Shown here: positions 39,230 to 48,800 of the stretch, piece after piece
How the letters are laid out: the number at the start of each line of letters is the position of its first letter
How positions within the stretch are numbered: the first letter of the stretch is position 1
Assembly (NCBI RefSeq): GCF_002999235.1
Contig: NZ_CP027236.1
Location: 806,001 to 870,000 of the forward strand
From: Actinomyces sp. oral taxon 897
GTDB taxonomy: Bacteria > Actinomycetota > Actinomycetes > Actinomycetales > Actinomycetaceae
DNA length: 64,000 bases
Direction: 5' to 3'
Translations under genes and position numbers: made by a program
The notes under the pieces: generated by a model
What the model saw: the letters and a program-made list of their open reading frames with translations, nothing else
Databases searched by the model: none
Told to the model about the DNA's origin: nothing

Positions 39230-40384
39230 TCACGCCCCTGCCCACCGACGCACGGCCCGGGCCGTGCAGCGGCGCAGGTTCTGCGGCCCCTGGGCCAGGG
39301 CGTCGCGCAGCGGCACCGACGGGTCGCTAATGCGGATGACCGCCTCAGCCCCCAGGTCTGCGAGGCCGTGGTCATTGCCGCCACCGCCGTCACAGCCGTG
39401 CCCGCAGGACCCGGCGTCGACCCTCCCGGCCAGGATAATGACGGGCACCGCGCACTCGCGGGCCAGGCGCACCACCCCGCTGACGGCCTTGCCCTCCAGG
39501 GACTGCGCGTCCAGTGACCCCTCACCGGTCAGGACCAGGTCCGCGTCCTGGATGCGCCGACGCAGTCCCACCGCCTGGGCCAGGCAGTCGATCCCCGGGA
39601 CCAGCCCGGCGCCCAGGACCGCCGCCAGGGCGAACGCGGTGCCCCCCGCCGCGCCGGTCCCCGGGCGCGTGACCCACTCCCCCGCCTTGAGCAGCGCCGC
39701 CAGTCGTGAGGCCTGGGCGTCGAGGTGCTCGATCTGCGCCGCGGTCAGCCCCTTCTGGGGGCCGAAGACCGCTGCCGCGCCACGGGGCCCGGTGAGCGGG
39801 TTCGTCACGTCGCAGGCCAGGGTCAGGTCGATACCCTCCACCCGCCTGCGTGCCGGGCCCGTCTCAATGGCGGCGATACTGCTGAACGCGGCCGGTACCG
39901 GGGCCACGGGCCGGCCGTGGGCGTCCAGGCACCGGGCGCCCAGGGCGGTGAGCAGGCCCAGCCCCAGGTCGTTGGAGGCCGAGCCGCCCAGCCCGATGAG
40001 CAGCGAGCGGGCCCCGGCGTCCGCGGCGGCCGCCAGCACGCGCCCCATCCCGGCCGTCGAGGAGCGCATGGCGTCGCGGTCGGCGGCGGCGACGTGCTCA
40101 ATACCCACCGAGGAGGCCAGGTCCACCACGGCCCGGCCGCCGTCGAGCCCGAACCCCGCGGTCCGCGCCCTGCCCAGCGCGTCCACGGTCTCGACCCGGT
40201 GCCAGGAGGCGCCCCAGGCCTCGGTCACGGCCCGGGCGAAGCCCTCGCCGCCGTCGGAGACCGGGATGAGGTCCACCTCGCAGGACGGGAGTGCCTCACG
40301 GGCCCCTGCCGCCATTGCCCGGGCCGCCTGCGGGGCCGTCATGGACTCCTTGAAGGAGTCCGGCGCCACTACGATCCTCACCAC
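39230..40384 (-). CDS. glxK: glycerate kinase (type II, GarK/GlxK family)
   Basis: Phosphorylates D-glycerate to 2- or 3-phosphoglycerate; 384 residues. Diagnostic motifs are IVVAPDSFKESMTA at the N-terminus, IPVSDGGEGFARAV, LLIGLGGSASNDLGLGLL, LACDVTNPLTGPRGAAAVFGPQKG and VLTGEGSLDAQSLEGKAVSGV. A glycine-rich insert with CGHGCDGGGGNDHG near 327-340 is unusual. The start is one of two adjacent GTGs (40384 or 40381). It lies 26 bases after the symporter gene and is probably co-transcribed with it, so the transporter may bring in a related organic acid rather than proline. Confidence 0.9.
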   Translation of the reverse strand: MVRIVVAPDSFKESMTAPQAARAMAAGAREALPSCEVDLIPVSDGGEGFARAVTEAWGASWHRVETVDALGRARTAGFGLDGGRAVVDLASSVGIEHVAAADRDAMRSSTAGMGRVLAAAADAGARSLLIGLGGSASNDLGLGLLTALGARCLDAHGRPVAPVPAAFSSIAAIETGPARRRVEGIDLTLACDVTNPLTGPRGAAAVFGPQKGLTAAQIEHLDAQASRLAALLKAGEWVTRPGTGAAGGTAFALAAVLGAGLVPGIDCLAQAVGLRRRIQDADLVLTGEGSLDAQSLEGKAVSGVVRLARECAVPVIILAGRVDAGSCGHGCDGGGGNDHGLADLGAEAVIRISDPSVPLRDALAQGPQNLRRCTARAVRRWAGA

Positions 40385-40410
40385 GGCCCCCTACCCTGGT
40401 GCCTCCGCGC

Positions 40411-41895
40411 TCAGGCCCTGAGGCCGGCGACGGCCCGGTCGAACTCCTGAGAGACCGCCGGGTCCGGGCGGCCGAGCAGCGAGACGCCCACAGCCACGGC
40501 CAGGTGCCCGATGAAAGCGGGCAGGAGCTCGTAGAGGTCGAAGATCCCGCCGGGACCGCCGTCGGTGTTCCCCCAGACGGCCACCAGGACCGCCCCGGCC
40601 ACCATGCCGGCCAGCGCACCGGGAACGGTCAGGCGCCTCCAGTACAGGCACAGGAGCACCGTGGGCCCGAAGGAGGCGCCGAAGCCCGCCCAGGCGAAGG
40701 CGACCAGCGTCAGGATCGTCTCCGACGGGCTCCAGGCCATGACGGCCGCCACGAGGGCGACGACGAGGACGGCCGTGCGCGAGGCGATAATCAGGTGACC
40801 GGTGGAGAGCTCCTTCCTGCGCACGGTCCGGTAGAGGTCCTCAATGAGGGCCGAGGAGGTGACCAGCAGCTGGGAGGAGATCGTGGACATGATCGCCGCC
40901 AGGATCGCGGCCAGCATGAAGCCCGCCACCAGGGGGTGGAAGAGGAGCGTGCCCAGCGAGATAAAGACCGTCTCGGGGTCCTTGAGCTGGGCGGTGTCGC
41001 GCTGGTAGACGGCCACGCCCACCACGGCGGTGCCGACGGCCCCGAGTACGGCGAAGAGCATCCAGCTAATGCCGATAACGCCGCCCTGGACCGCCTCACG
41101 CGGTGAGCGGATGGCCATGAAGCGCACGATAATGTGGGGCTGGCCGAAGTAGCCCAGGCCCCAGGCCAGGGCCGATATGACGCCCACGAGGGAGACCGTC
41201 GGCCCGACCAGTACCCAGTAGTCGGGATCGACCTCACCGACGGCGCGGAGCACCTCCCCCGGGCCGCCCACGTGCACGGTGCCGACGACCGGGACGGCCA
41301 CCAGGGCGGCCACCATCATGAGGCCCTGGACCAGGTCGGTCCAGGAGACCGCCAGGAACCCGCCCACAAGCGTGTACATGACTGTGATGGCAGCCACCAG
41401 GGTCGTGCCCAGGCGGTAGTCCATGCCGAAGGAGGACTCGAAGAACTTGCCGCCGGCCACCATGCCGGAGGAGACGTAGAAGGTGAAGAACACCAGGATA
41501 ATGACGCCCGCGGCCCAGCGCATGAGGTGGCGCGAGTCGTGGAGGCGGTTGTCCAGGAAGCTGGGGATGGTGATGGAGTTGCCGGCCACCTCGGTGTAGC
41601 TGCGCAGGCGCGGCGCCACCACGAGCCAGTTGGCCAGGGCCCCCACGGTCAGTCCGACGGCGATCCAGGACTCCACCATCCCCGAGGCGTACAGGGCCCC
41701 GGGCAGCCCCATGAGCAGCCAGCCGGACATGTCCGAGGCCCCGGCGGACAGGGCCGCCACGAAGGGGTTCAGGTCGCGCCCGGCGAGCATGTAGTCGTCC
41801 AGGTCGGAGGTGCGCACATAGGCCCACAGGCCGATCATGATCATGGCGACGAAGTAGACGGTCATTGCGATGGCCTCGAAGGTCGTGTCAGTCAT
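40411..41895 (-). CDS. putP: sodium:solute symporter, PutP subfamily
   Basis: Membrane Na+-coupled importer, 494 residues with about 13 membrane segments. SSS-family motifs fit PutP (sodium/proline): AGRDLNPFVAALSAGASDMSGWLLMGLPGALY, VVAPRLRSYTEVAGNSITIPSFL, FFTFYVSSGMVAGGKFFESSFG, WGLGYFGQPHIIVRFMA and FMLAAILAAIMSTISSQLLVTSSALIEDLYR. Proline is the likely substrate by sequence, but the coupling with glycerate kinase leaves room for another. The ATG at 41895 was chosen over an upstream frame extension. A -10-like box and dyad lie at 41964-41980. Confidence 0.88.
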   Translation of the reverse strand: MTDTTFEAIAMTVYFVAMIMIGLWAYVRTSDLDDYMLAGRDLNPFVAALSAGASDMSGWLLMGLPGALYASGMVESWIAVGLTVGALANWLVVAPRLRSYTEVAGNSITIPSFLDNRLHDSRHLMRWAAGVIILVFFTFYVSSGMVAGGKFFESSFGMDYRLGTTLVAAITVMYTLVGGFLAVSWTDLVQGLMMVAALVAVPVVGTVHVGGPGEVLRAVGEVDPDYWVLVGPTVSLVGVISALAWGLGYFGQPHIIVRFMAIRSPREAVQGGVIGISWMLFAVLGAVGTAVVGVAVYQRDTAQLKDPETVFISLGTLLFHPLVAGFMLAAILAAIMSTISSQLLVTSSALIEDLYRTVRRKELSTGHLIIASRTAVLVVALVAAVMAWSPSETILTLVAFAWAGFGASFGPTVLLCLYWRRLTVPGALAGMVAGAVLVAVWGNTDGGPGGIFDLYELLPAFIGHLAVAVGVSLLGRPDPAVSQEFDRAVAGLRA

Positions 41896-41963
41896 GACGC
41901 CTCCAGTCCTCTTGCACCGGGCGGCGTTCCTCAAGGCCACCGCGGGACGAGCATGGGCAGGTC

Positions 41964-41980
41964 ATATTAGTGTGACACAC
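41964..41980 (-). promoter_or_regulatory. possible putP promoter with adjacent dyad
   Basis: On the minus strand a TAATAT (41969-41964) stands out in GC-rich DNA as a -10-like box 69 bases before the putP ATG. Directly upstream is the perfect dyad GTGTG-T-CACAC (41980-41970), which would cover the promoter and could be an operator. No -35 is evident. Confidence 0.35.
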
Positions 41981-42065
41981 CACTCGCCGCCCCACGGCGC
42001 AACCGAGAACGGACGGCGCGTCACCTCCAGGCTCCGACCGCCTGCTGCCGGACGACTCGCCCCCG

Positions 42066-42130
42066 GGCCCCTACCGGGCCGGGGTGCAGGGCACGGTCAC
42101 CGCGGGCACGGCCCCTACCGGGCCGGGGTG
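42066..42130. repeat. 21-bp direct repeat spanning the acpS stop
   Basis: GGCCCCTACCGGGCCGGGGT plus G occurs at 42066-42086 and again at 42110-42130, 44 bases apart. The second copy contains the stop and last codons of acpS, so the tail of the gene is duplicated downstream of its stop. It is probably a replication-slippage product. Confidence 0.6.
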
Positions 42131-42621
42131 TAGAGCACGACGGCGGCCGCCCAGTTCCCGTCATGGGTCAGGGACACCGGCCAGCACCCAGGCTCCGCGC
42201 TCCCGGCGCCCAGGCTCGCCTCGACGGCGTCGGCCACCTCGCCCACCAGGTGCAGAGACGGCCTGCCCCAGCGGTCGGAGACGACCTCGACCTGGCGCCA
42301 GTCAACGGACTGCGGAGCGATGACGGGGGCGGCGGACGCGCCGGTAGCGCGCGCGCGCAGCACCAGGGCCTGGCTCCAGGCCTTGACAAAGGACTCCTTG
42401 GCGGCCCACCGCGCGGCCAGGTGCTCGGCCTGCGCCGACCCCTTCTCCCGGGAGCGGCGGGCGGCCTCCCGGCGCTCCCGGGGCGTGAAGGCGCGCTCGG
42501 CGAAGACCGTGCCCGGCTGCCCCAGCTGCTCGGCCAGGCCGGGGACGTGGACCAGGTCCGTGCCCACGGCGAGCCCTCCTCCCGGTGGGCCGGTGAGCCC
42601 GGGGAGCCGCGGGTCACTCAT
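42115..42621 (-). CDS. acpS: holo-[acyl-carrier-protein] synthase
   Basis: Transfers 4'-phosphopantetheine from CoA to the ACP domain of the FAS encoded upstream; 168 residues, trimeric family. The Mg-binding AVGTDLVHVPGL has Asp22, and AARWAAKESFVKAWS has Glu76. FAERAFTPRER and the C-terminal PVSLTHDGNWAAAVVL complete the fold. It is longer than the 120-130 residues of E. coli AcpS because of an N-terminal leader and an insert near 88-100. The neighbouring FAS-I lacks its own transferase domain, so this gene supplies it. The ATG overlaps the end of a possible 45-codon ORF. Confidence 0.92.
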   Translation of the reverse strand: MSDPRLPGLTGPPGGGLAVGTDLVHVPGLAEQLGQPGTVFAERAFTPRERREAARRSREKGSAQAEHLAARWAAKESFVKAWSQALVLRARATGASAAPVIAPQSVDWRQVEVVSDRWGRPSLHLVGEVADAVEASLGAGSAEPGCWPVSLTHDGNWAAAVVLYTPAR

Positions 42622-42751
42622 GCTCCCGCCCTCCCCCGCCGGGTCGGAGCCGCTGGCCCGTCTCCAGGCGGTCCGCAGCGGGCAGGAGGTGGCGCGCACC
42701 GGCGGGCGAGTACACGGGGGCGGTCTTCAGGGAACTGGGTACGGTCCGCAT
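42614..42751 (-). CDS. possible 45-residue ORF coupled to acpS
   Basis: An ATG at 42751 has a perfect AGGAGG six bases upstream, the best ribosome site in this region. It opens a 45-codon frame (MRTVPSSLKTAPVYSPAG..., ending GGGGREHE) whose TGA overlaps the acpS ATG inside ATGAGTGA. About 84% of its third positions are G or C, a little under that of long genes here. It may be a small protein, or a translated leader that couples acpS expression. There is no family match and no membrane segment. It lies between the fas terminator and acpS. Confidence 0.4.
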   Translation of the reverse strand: MRTVPSSLKTAPVYSPAGARHLLPAADRLETGQRLRPGGGGREHE

Positions 42752-42836
42752 AATCGGCCTCCTGTCAGCCTCCTGCCTGGGAGGACGTTACCTAAAGGGG
42801 CGCCGGGCCACGAGCGAGGACGACCAGGGCGATGCG

Positions 42837-42878
42837 GTGGGTCCGCCCGCGCGGCCAGAGCCGTGCGGGCGGACCCAC
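42837..42878 (-). terminator. terminator downstream of fas
   Basis: A stem of about 18 pairs: GTGGGTCCGCCCGC (42837-42850) with its exact complement at 42865-42878, extended inward by GCGG/CCGT, with a 6-base loop. It begins 20 bases after the FAS stop. It separates fas from the acpS transcript. Confidence 0.7.
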
Positions 42879-42897
42879 CTCGCCGCCGAGCGGCCCG

Positions 42898-45800
42898 TCA
42901 GCCCCGGGGCAGGGTCTCCCCGGCGTGGTAGACGCCGTCGGCGCCCAGGCGGGCCTGCGGGTCGAGCAGCATGGCGGCCTCCACCTCGTGGGGGTCGCGA
43001 CCGTCCTCGGCCTCACCCAGGCGGCGGCCCTTGACCTGCGTGAACAGCTCGGCCCGGCCGATCATGCCGGCGCGGCGGCGGCGCGTGCCGGCGGCCAGGC
43101 GGGCGTTGGCGCGCTCCACCCAGGCGTCCACGGCCTCCTGGCCGCCGGAGCGGCGCAGGGCCGCCTCGAAGGCGCCGGGGTGGACGACCGCGATCAGGCC
43201 AGAGACGTGCCCGAAGCCCAGGGAGGTCAGCAGGCCCGCGCGCACCGGGCCGGCGCCCGGGACGCGCCCGGAGGCGCCCCCGCGCCCGGCCAGGCGGATG
43301 GGCCTGCGCGGCCACACCCAGAAGCCGTCCTTGCGCAGCGGGGCGTCCACCACGTCCAGGGAGGCGTTGCCCGGCGCCACGCCGGTGGCCAGGATCTCGG
43401 TCAGGCCCGCCACCTGGAAGACGGCGGCACCGCCCTTGGCGTGGCCGGTGATGGTCTTCTGGGACACGGCCACCAGCGGGTTGCCCTCGGTGCGGCCCAG
43501 GGCGCGGGCCAGGCGGGTGTGCAGCTCGGACTCGTTGGGGTCGTTGGCCCCGGTGGAGGTGTCGTGCTTGGAGACCACGGCGATGTCGTCGGCCTCCACG
43601 CCCAGGGCGGCCAGGGCGCGGGCCAGGCGGGAGGCCCGCCCGCCCCGGCCGGCCCCCAGGGCCCCCAGGCCGGGGGCCGGGATGGAGGTGTGGGCGCCGT
43701 CGGCGTAGGAGGAGACGAACCCGACCACGCCGGCCACGGGCAGGCCCAGCTCGGCGGCCACGGAGCCGCGGGCCAGGATGACCGTGCCGCCTCCCTCGGC
43801 CTCCACGAAGCCGCCGCGGCGGCGGTCGTTGGCCCGGGAGAAGTGGCGGTCGGAGATGCCCTTGGCGCGCATGGCGGCGGCCTCGGCGGTGGCGTTCATA
43901 TTGCCGAAGCCGACGACGGACTCGATCGAGATGTCGTCGATGGCGCCGGCCACCACGACGTCGGCCTTGCCCAGGGCGATCTTGTCCCAGCCCTCCTCGA
44001 TGGACACCGCGGCGGTGGCGCAGGCGCTGACCGGCTGGACCATGGCGCCGTAGCCGCCGACGTAGGACTGCATGACGTGGGCGGCCACCACGTTGGGCAG
44101 GGCCTCCTGGAGGATGTCGCTGGGGCGCTCCTGGCCCAGGAGGCGGCCGACGAACATCTTGCGCATGGACTCCATGCCCCCGAAGCCGGTGCCCTGGGTG
44201 GAGGCGACGTCACTGGGGTGGACGGCGGCCAGCAGCTCGGCGGGGCTGAAGCCCGCGGACAGGAAGGCGTCCACGGCGGTGACCAGGTTCCACGAGGCGA
44301 TGGGGTCCATGCCCTGGGTCATGGAGACGGGGATGCCCCAGCGTCCCGGGTCGAAGTCGACCGGGAACTGGCCGCCGACGGTGCGCGACAGGGCGGCCCG
44401 GCGCGGCACGCGGACCAGGGACCCGGCCAGGCGGGTGACCGTCCACTCGCCGGTGGCGGCGTCGGGCGCCACGAGCGTGTGCTCGGGGTCGGAGTCCTCA
44501 ATGGTGCGGGCGGCGGCCTCGTCGGCCACGGACAGGGTGATGTCCCGGTCCAGGTAGACGCCCACCTCCTCGTCGGCGACGGTGGCGATGAGGCCGTCGT
44601 CGGTGAACTCGCGGATACCGCAGCGGGCGACCACCTGGTCGCGGTAGCGCGCCCAGACGTCCTCCTCGGGGACCAGCTCGCCCTCGGTGTCGTACCAGCC
44701 GGCCTTCGGGGAGTCCTGCCAGCTCAGCAGGCCCATGCCCCAGGCGAGCTCCAGGACCCCGGCGGCGGTGAGCTCCACGTCCTCCCCGCCGGTCATGCCC
44801 AGCTCGGCCTCGCGGCGGGTGCGCCCCGAGCCCCAGGTGGAGACCTCGCCGGTGGAGACGATGACGACCACGTCCTCCAGGTCCACGTCCACCTCGCCCC
44901 AGGCGGGGGCGGTGGGCTGGCGCGGGACCACGGGGGTGGGCAGGGCGGGCACGCTCACCTGACCGGGGGCCGCCTGGGCCGGGGCCGGGGCCGTGCCCGC
45001 CGCGCCCTGGCGCAGGGCGACCAGGTCCACCCCCTCGCCCAGGCCCCCGGTCAGGTCGGCCAGGACCGGGGCGGTGGCGGCGGCGGCACGCACCTGGGGG
45101 GTGCACAGGTCCAGCAGCTCGGAGGCGATCTCCTGGGTGGACCAGGTGCGCACCCCGGCGGCCTCGACGGCGGCCACGAGCGGGTCGTTGCCTCCCATGA
45201 GCCCGGTGCCCCGCACCCAGCCGATGCGCGGGTGGGCCAGGGTGACGCGCTGCGCCCAGGCCCGCTCGGAGCGCCAGCGGTTGACCACGGCGTCCAGGGC
45301 GGACTTGACCTCGCCGTAGGCGCCGTCACCGCCGAAGGTGCCCCGGTTGGGGGAGCCGGGCAGGACCACGTGGAGACGGTGGTCGACGTGGGTGTCGGTG
45401 CCGATGGCGCTCAGGGCGGCGATGGTGCGCTCCACGCTCCACAGCAGCAGGCGCGTCTGGGCCTCCGCGGCGGGGCCGGCGTCGGCCAGGGAGCCGGTCA
45501 CGCGGGGGGCGGCGAAGGGGACGAGCAGGGTGGGCACCAGGGCCTCCTTGACCACGGTGGTGGTGCCCCCGCTGGTGACGGACTGCTCCCCCCCGATCCA
45601 CGCCGCCAGGGCGTCCACGTCCCGGTAGGAGGACAGGTTGGCGGGGACGATCCACAGGCGGGCCCCGGCGCTGGCGTGCTCCCGGTACAGGCGCGTGGCG
45701 AAGGCCAGGCGCTCGTGGGTCAGGCGCGAGCTGGTGGCCACCACCGTGGCGCCCCCGGCCAGGAGCTGGCCGGCGACCGCCGCGGCAATGGACCCGGGGG

Positions 45801-48800
45801 CCACGCCGGTGACGACGGCCACGTCGTCGGCCCAGCGTACGGCGTCCTGGCCGGGGGCGGGGCTGCGGCGGGCGGCGGCCGCCAGGGCGGCGGCCAGCTC
45901 CGCGCGCTCCTGGCGGTCGGGCAGGGCGGAGCGGGTCAGGGTGGTGGCCCACCAGTCGGCCTGGTCGGCCACGGCCTGCCCCAGGCCCGTGAAGCGCTCG
46001 GGGGCCAGGAGGCGGCGGGCCTCCTCCAGGGGGGTCTCACCGTTGCCCAGGCGGGCGAGGTCCTCGCGGGCGGTGGCCCAGCGGTCGTCAATGAGGACGG
46101 CGCGGGCGGGCTCGAAGGCCGGGGTCACCGACCTCACCCAGCCGCTGCCGAGCTCGGCGTCAATGGCTGCCAGGGCGGCCCTGGTGGCGGCGTCCTCGTC
46201 CCCGGCACCGGCTGGGACGCTGACCTTGTCGGCCAGGCCCAGGGCGTCCAGGAGGGTGCGGGCCGTGGTGGCCAGGACCCCCTGCTCGCCCGTGACCGTG
46301 GCGGCGAAGGCGTCCAGGGCCGCGGAGTCCACCACCGCGCCGCCTCCGGCGCCGGCGGCGGAGGCCTTGGCCACCGTCACCCCGTGCTCGGCGGCCACCG
46401 CCGCCACGGCGGCGTCAATGAGGGCGTCCACGGCCCCGGCGCTGGTCAGCGGGGCGGAGGTGCCCAGGCTCGCCAGGTCCTGGCCGCGCACGGAGACGCC
46501 CTCGCGGGTGCCCAGCACCAGGGCGGCGGTGACGTGGGAGACCCAGCCCTCGCCCAGCCCCCAGACGCCGGTGACCTGCTCGGCGACGCGCGAGGCGCGC
46601 ACCCCCGAGGGCCCCAGGATCCGGGCCAGGCCGGTGCGGACGACCTCGGACAGGACCGGGCCGAAGGGCTTGTAGCCCGGGGCCCCCTTGGCCACGGTGG
46701 CGGCCAGGGCGGTCATGTCGGCGTCGGCCGCGCCGTCGATGCTGGCCAGCTCCAGCTCGGTGCCCAGGTCCATGAGGAGCTGGTTGCGCCTCGAGGAGAC
46801 GCCGTTGGTGAGGGTCTCGGTGGTGTCGGTGGCACCGATCTGCTCGGGGCGGATGCGCGAGGCGTGGGCCAGCAGCACCGTCAGGGCGTCGGTGGCGCCA
46901 AAGGGCAGGTCCGCCACCGGGCCCGCCGGGGCGCCAGCCGGGGCGGGGGCGCTAGCCGGGGCGGCCGGGGCCGGGGCAGGTGCCGCCGGGGCCGGCTCAG
47001 GCGCGGGCGCCGCGGACGCCGCTGCTGCGGGCGTCGCGGGCGCCGGTGCGGCCGGCTCGTCCAGGACCTCCAGGTCCACGGCCGGGTCGGTGTCGGTGGC
47101 CAGGACCCGGGCCTCGTCACGGCGGGCGTTGTGCACCGTGACGTGGCGCCCGGCGTGGCGCGGCAGCATGAGGGTCTTGGCCGCGAGGTTGGCCAGGGTG
47201 GGGGCGTTGGCCAGCCCCACCTCGACCAGGTGCTCAATGCCCAGGCCGCCCTCGGCCGGGGAGGAGAAGAGGACGTCCTGCGTCTCGATCCAGCGCACCG
47301 GGGAGGCGAACTGCCAGGCCAGGAGCTCCACCAGGAGCACCCGGGCCAGGTCCACGGGACGGGCGGCCCACTCCTCCCAGGAGTCCAGGACCTCCTGGAC
47401 CGGCTCGGAGGGGACCACCTGGAGGATGGAGCGGGCGAACTCCGGGGTCAGGGCGAAGGGCCGGGCCACCAGGTTGGGCACGTAGCGGTCCACCAGGCGG
47501 TGGTAGTCCAGGTCGGTGGGCACCAGGGCCAGGAGGCGGTCACGGAAGTCCGCCACGCCGGGGCGCAGGACCTCGGAGTGGAAGGGGACGTCGATACCGG
47601 GCACCAGCATGAAGGGGTTCTTGCCGCCGCGCTCCCGGGCCCGGGCCCGGGAGTCGGCCGCCAGGGCCTTGAGGCCCTTGACGGTACCGGCCACCGCGTA
47701 CTGGACACCGGCCAGGTTGTGGTTGACGATCTGGAGGAACTCCCCCGTCTGCGCCGCCACGTCGGCCACGTAGGCCTCCACGTCCTCGGCGCGCACGCCG
47801 CACTGGTTGGGGCGCAGGGCCCCCATGCGGTAGTCGGAGGCGCCCTGCTCGTCACGCGGGACCAGGGTGTGCATGGTCGAGCCGCGCTGGAAGACGATGG
47901 AGATGGTGGTCTCCACGTCCATGACCCGCCCGTAGGAGCTCAGGGCCGTGTACTCCCCCAGGGAGTGGCCGGCGAAGGCCGCCCCCTCCACCAGGGCCCC
48001 GGCCTCGGCCAGGCGGGCGGTGGTGGCCATGGCCACGGTGGCCAGGGCGACCTGCGTGAACTGGGTGAGGTTGAGCAGGCCCTCGGGGTGGCGGTAGGTG
48101 ACCCCGCGCGCCGTCATCTCGGTGGGGTTGTCGCGCACCAGGGAGATCACTGAGAAGCCCAGGGCGGAGCGGGTGTGGGCGTCGGCCCGGTTCCACACCT
48201 CCAGGGCGGCCTTGGAGGAGGCCCGCTCGTCCAGGCCCATGCCCGCGACCTGGATGCCCTGGCCGGGGTAGACGTAGGCGGTGGGCTCGGGCTCGGTGAC
48301 GGCGGTGCCGCGGGAGACGACCTCCCCGTCGATACGGCAGACGACCTCCAGGACGTAACCGCCGCCGCGCACCAGGCCGGTGCGCTCCACGGAGATCTCC
48401 ACCTGGTCGCCCAGCTCCACGGGGCCGGTCATGACGTAGGTCCAGCCCGCCAGGACGAAGTGGGTGCCGTCGGCGGCGGTGGAGGCGGCCACCTGCTGGG
48501 CGGTGGCCGACAGCCACATGCCGTGCACCAGCGGGGCCTGCATACCGGCCACCTTGGCGGCGTGGTAGCTGGTGTGGATGGGGTTGAAGTCGCCGGTGAC
48601 CCGGGCGAAGGCGGTCATGTCCGACGGCGCGGTCACGCTCACCCGGCGCAGCAGGCGGCGGGCGGCCGGGGCCGTGGCCCGCCCGGTGCCGCCGGCGGTC
48701 TCGGGGGCGGAGGGGACGGCGGATCCCGAGGCCCGGCCCCGGATGGCGAAGCGCTCGCGCATGAGGGCGATGAGGCTGCCGTCGGCGACGTCGGTCAGCT

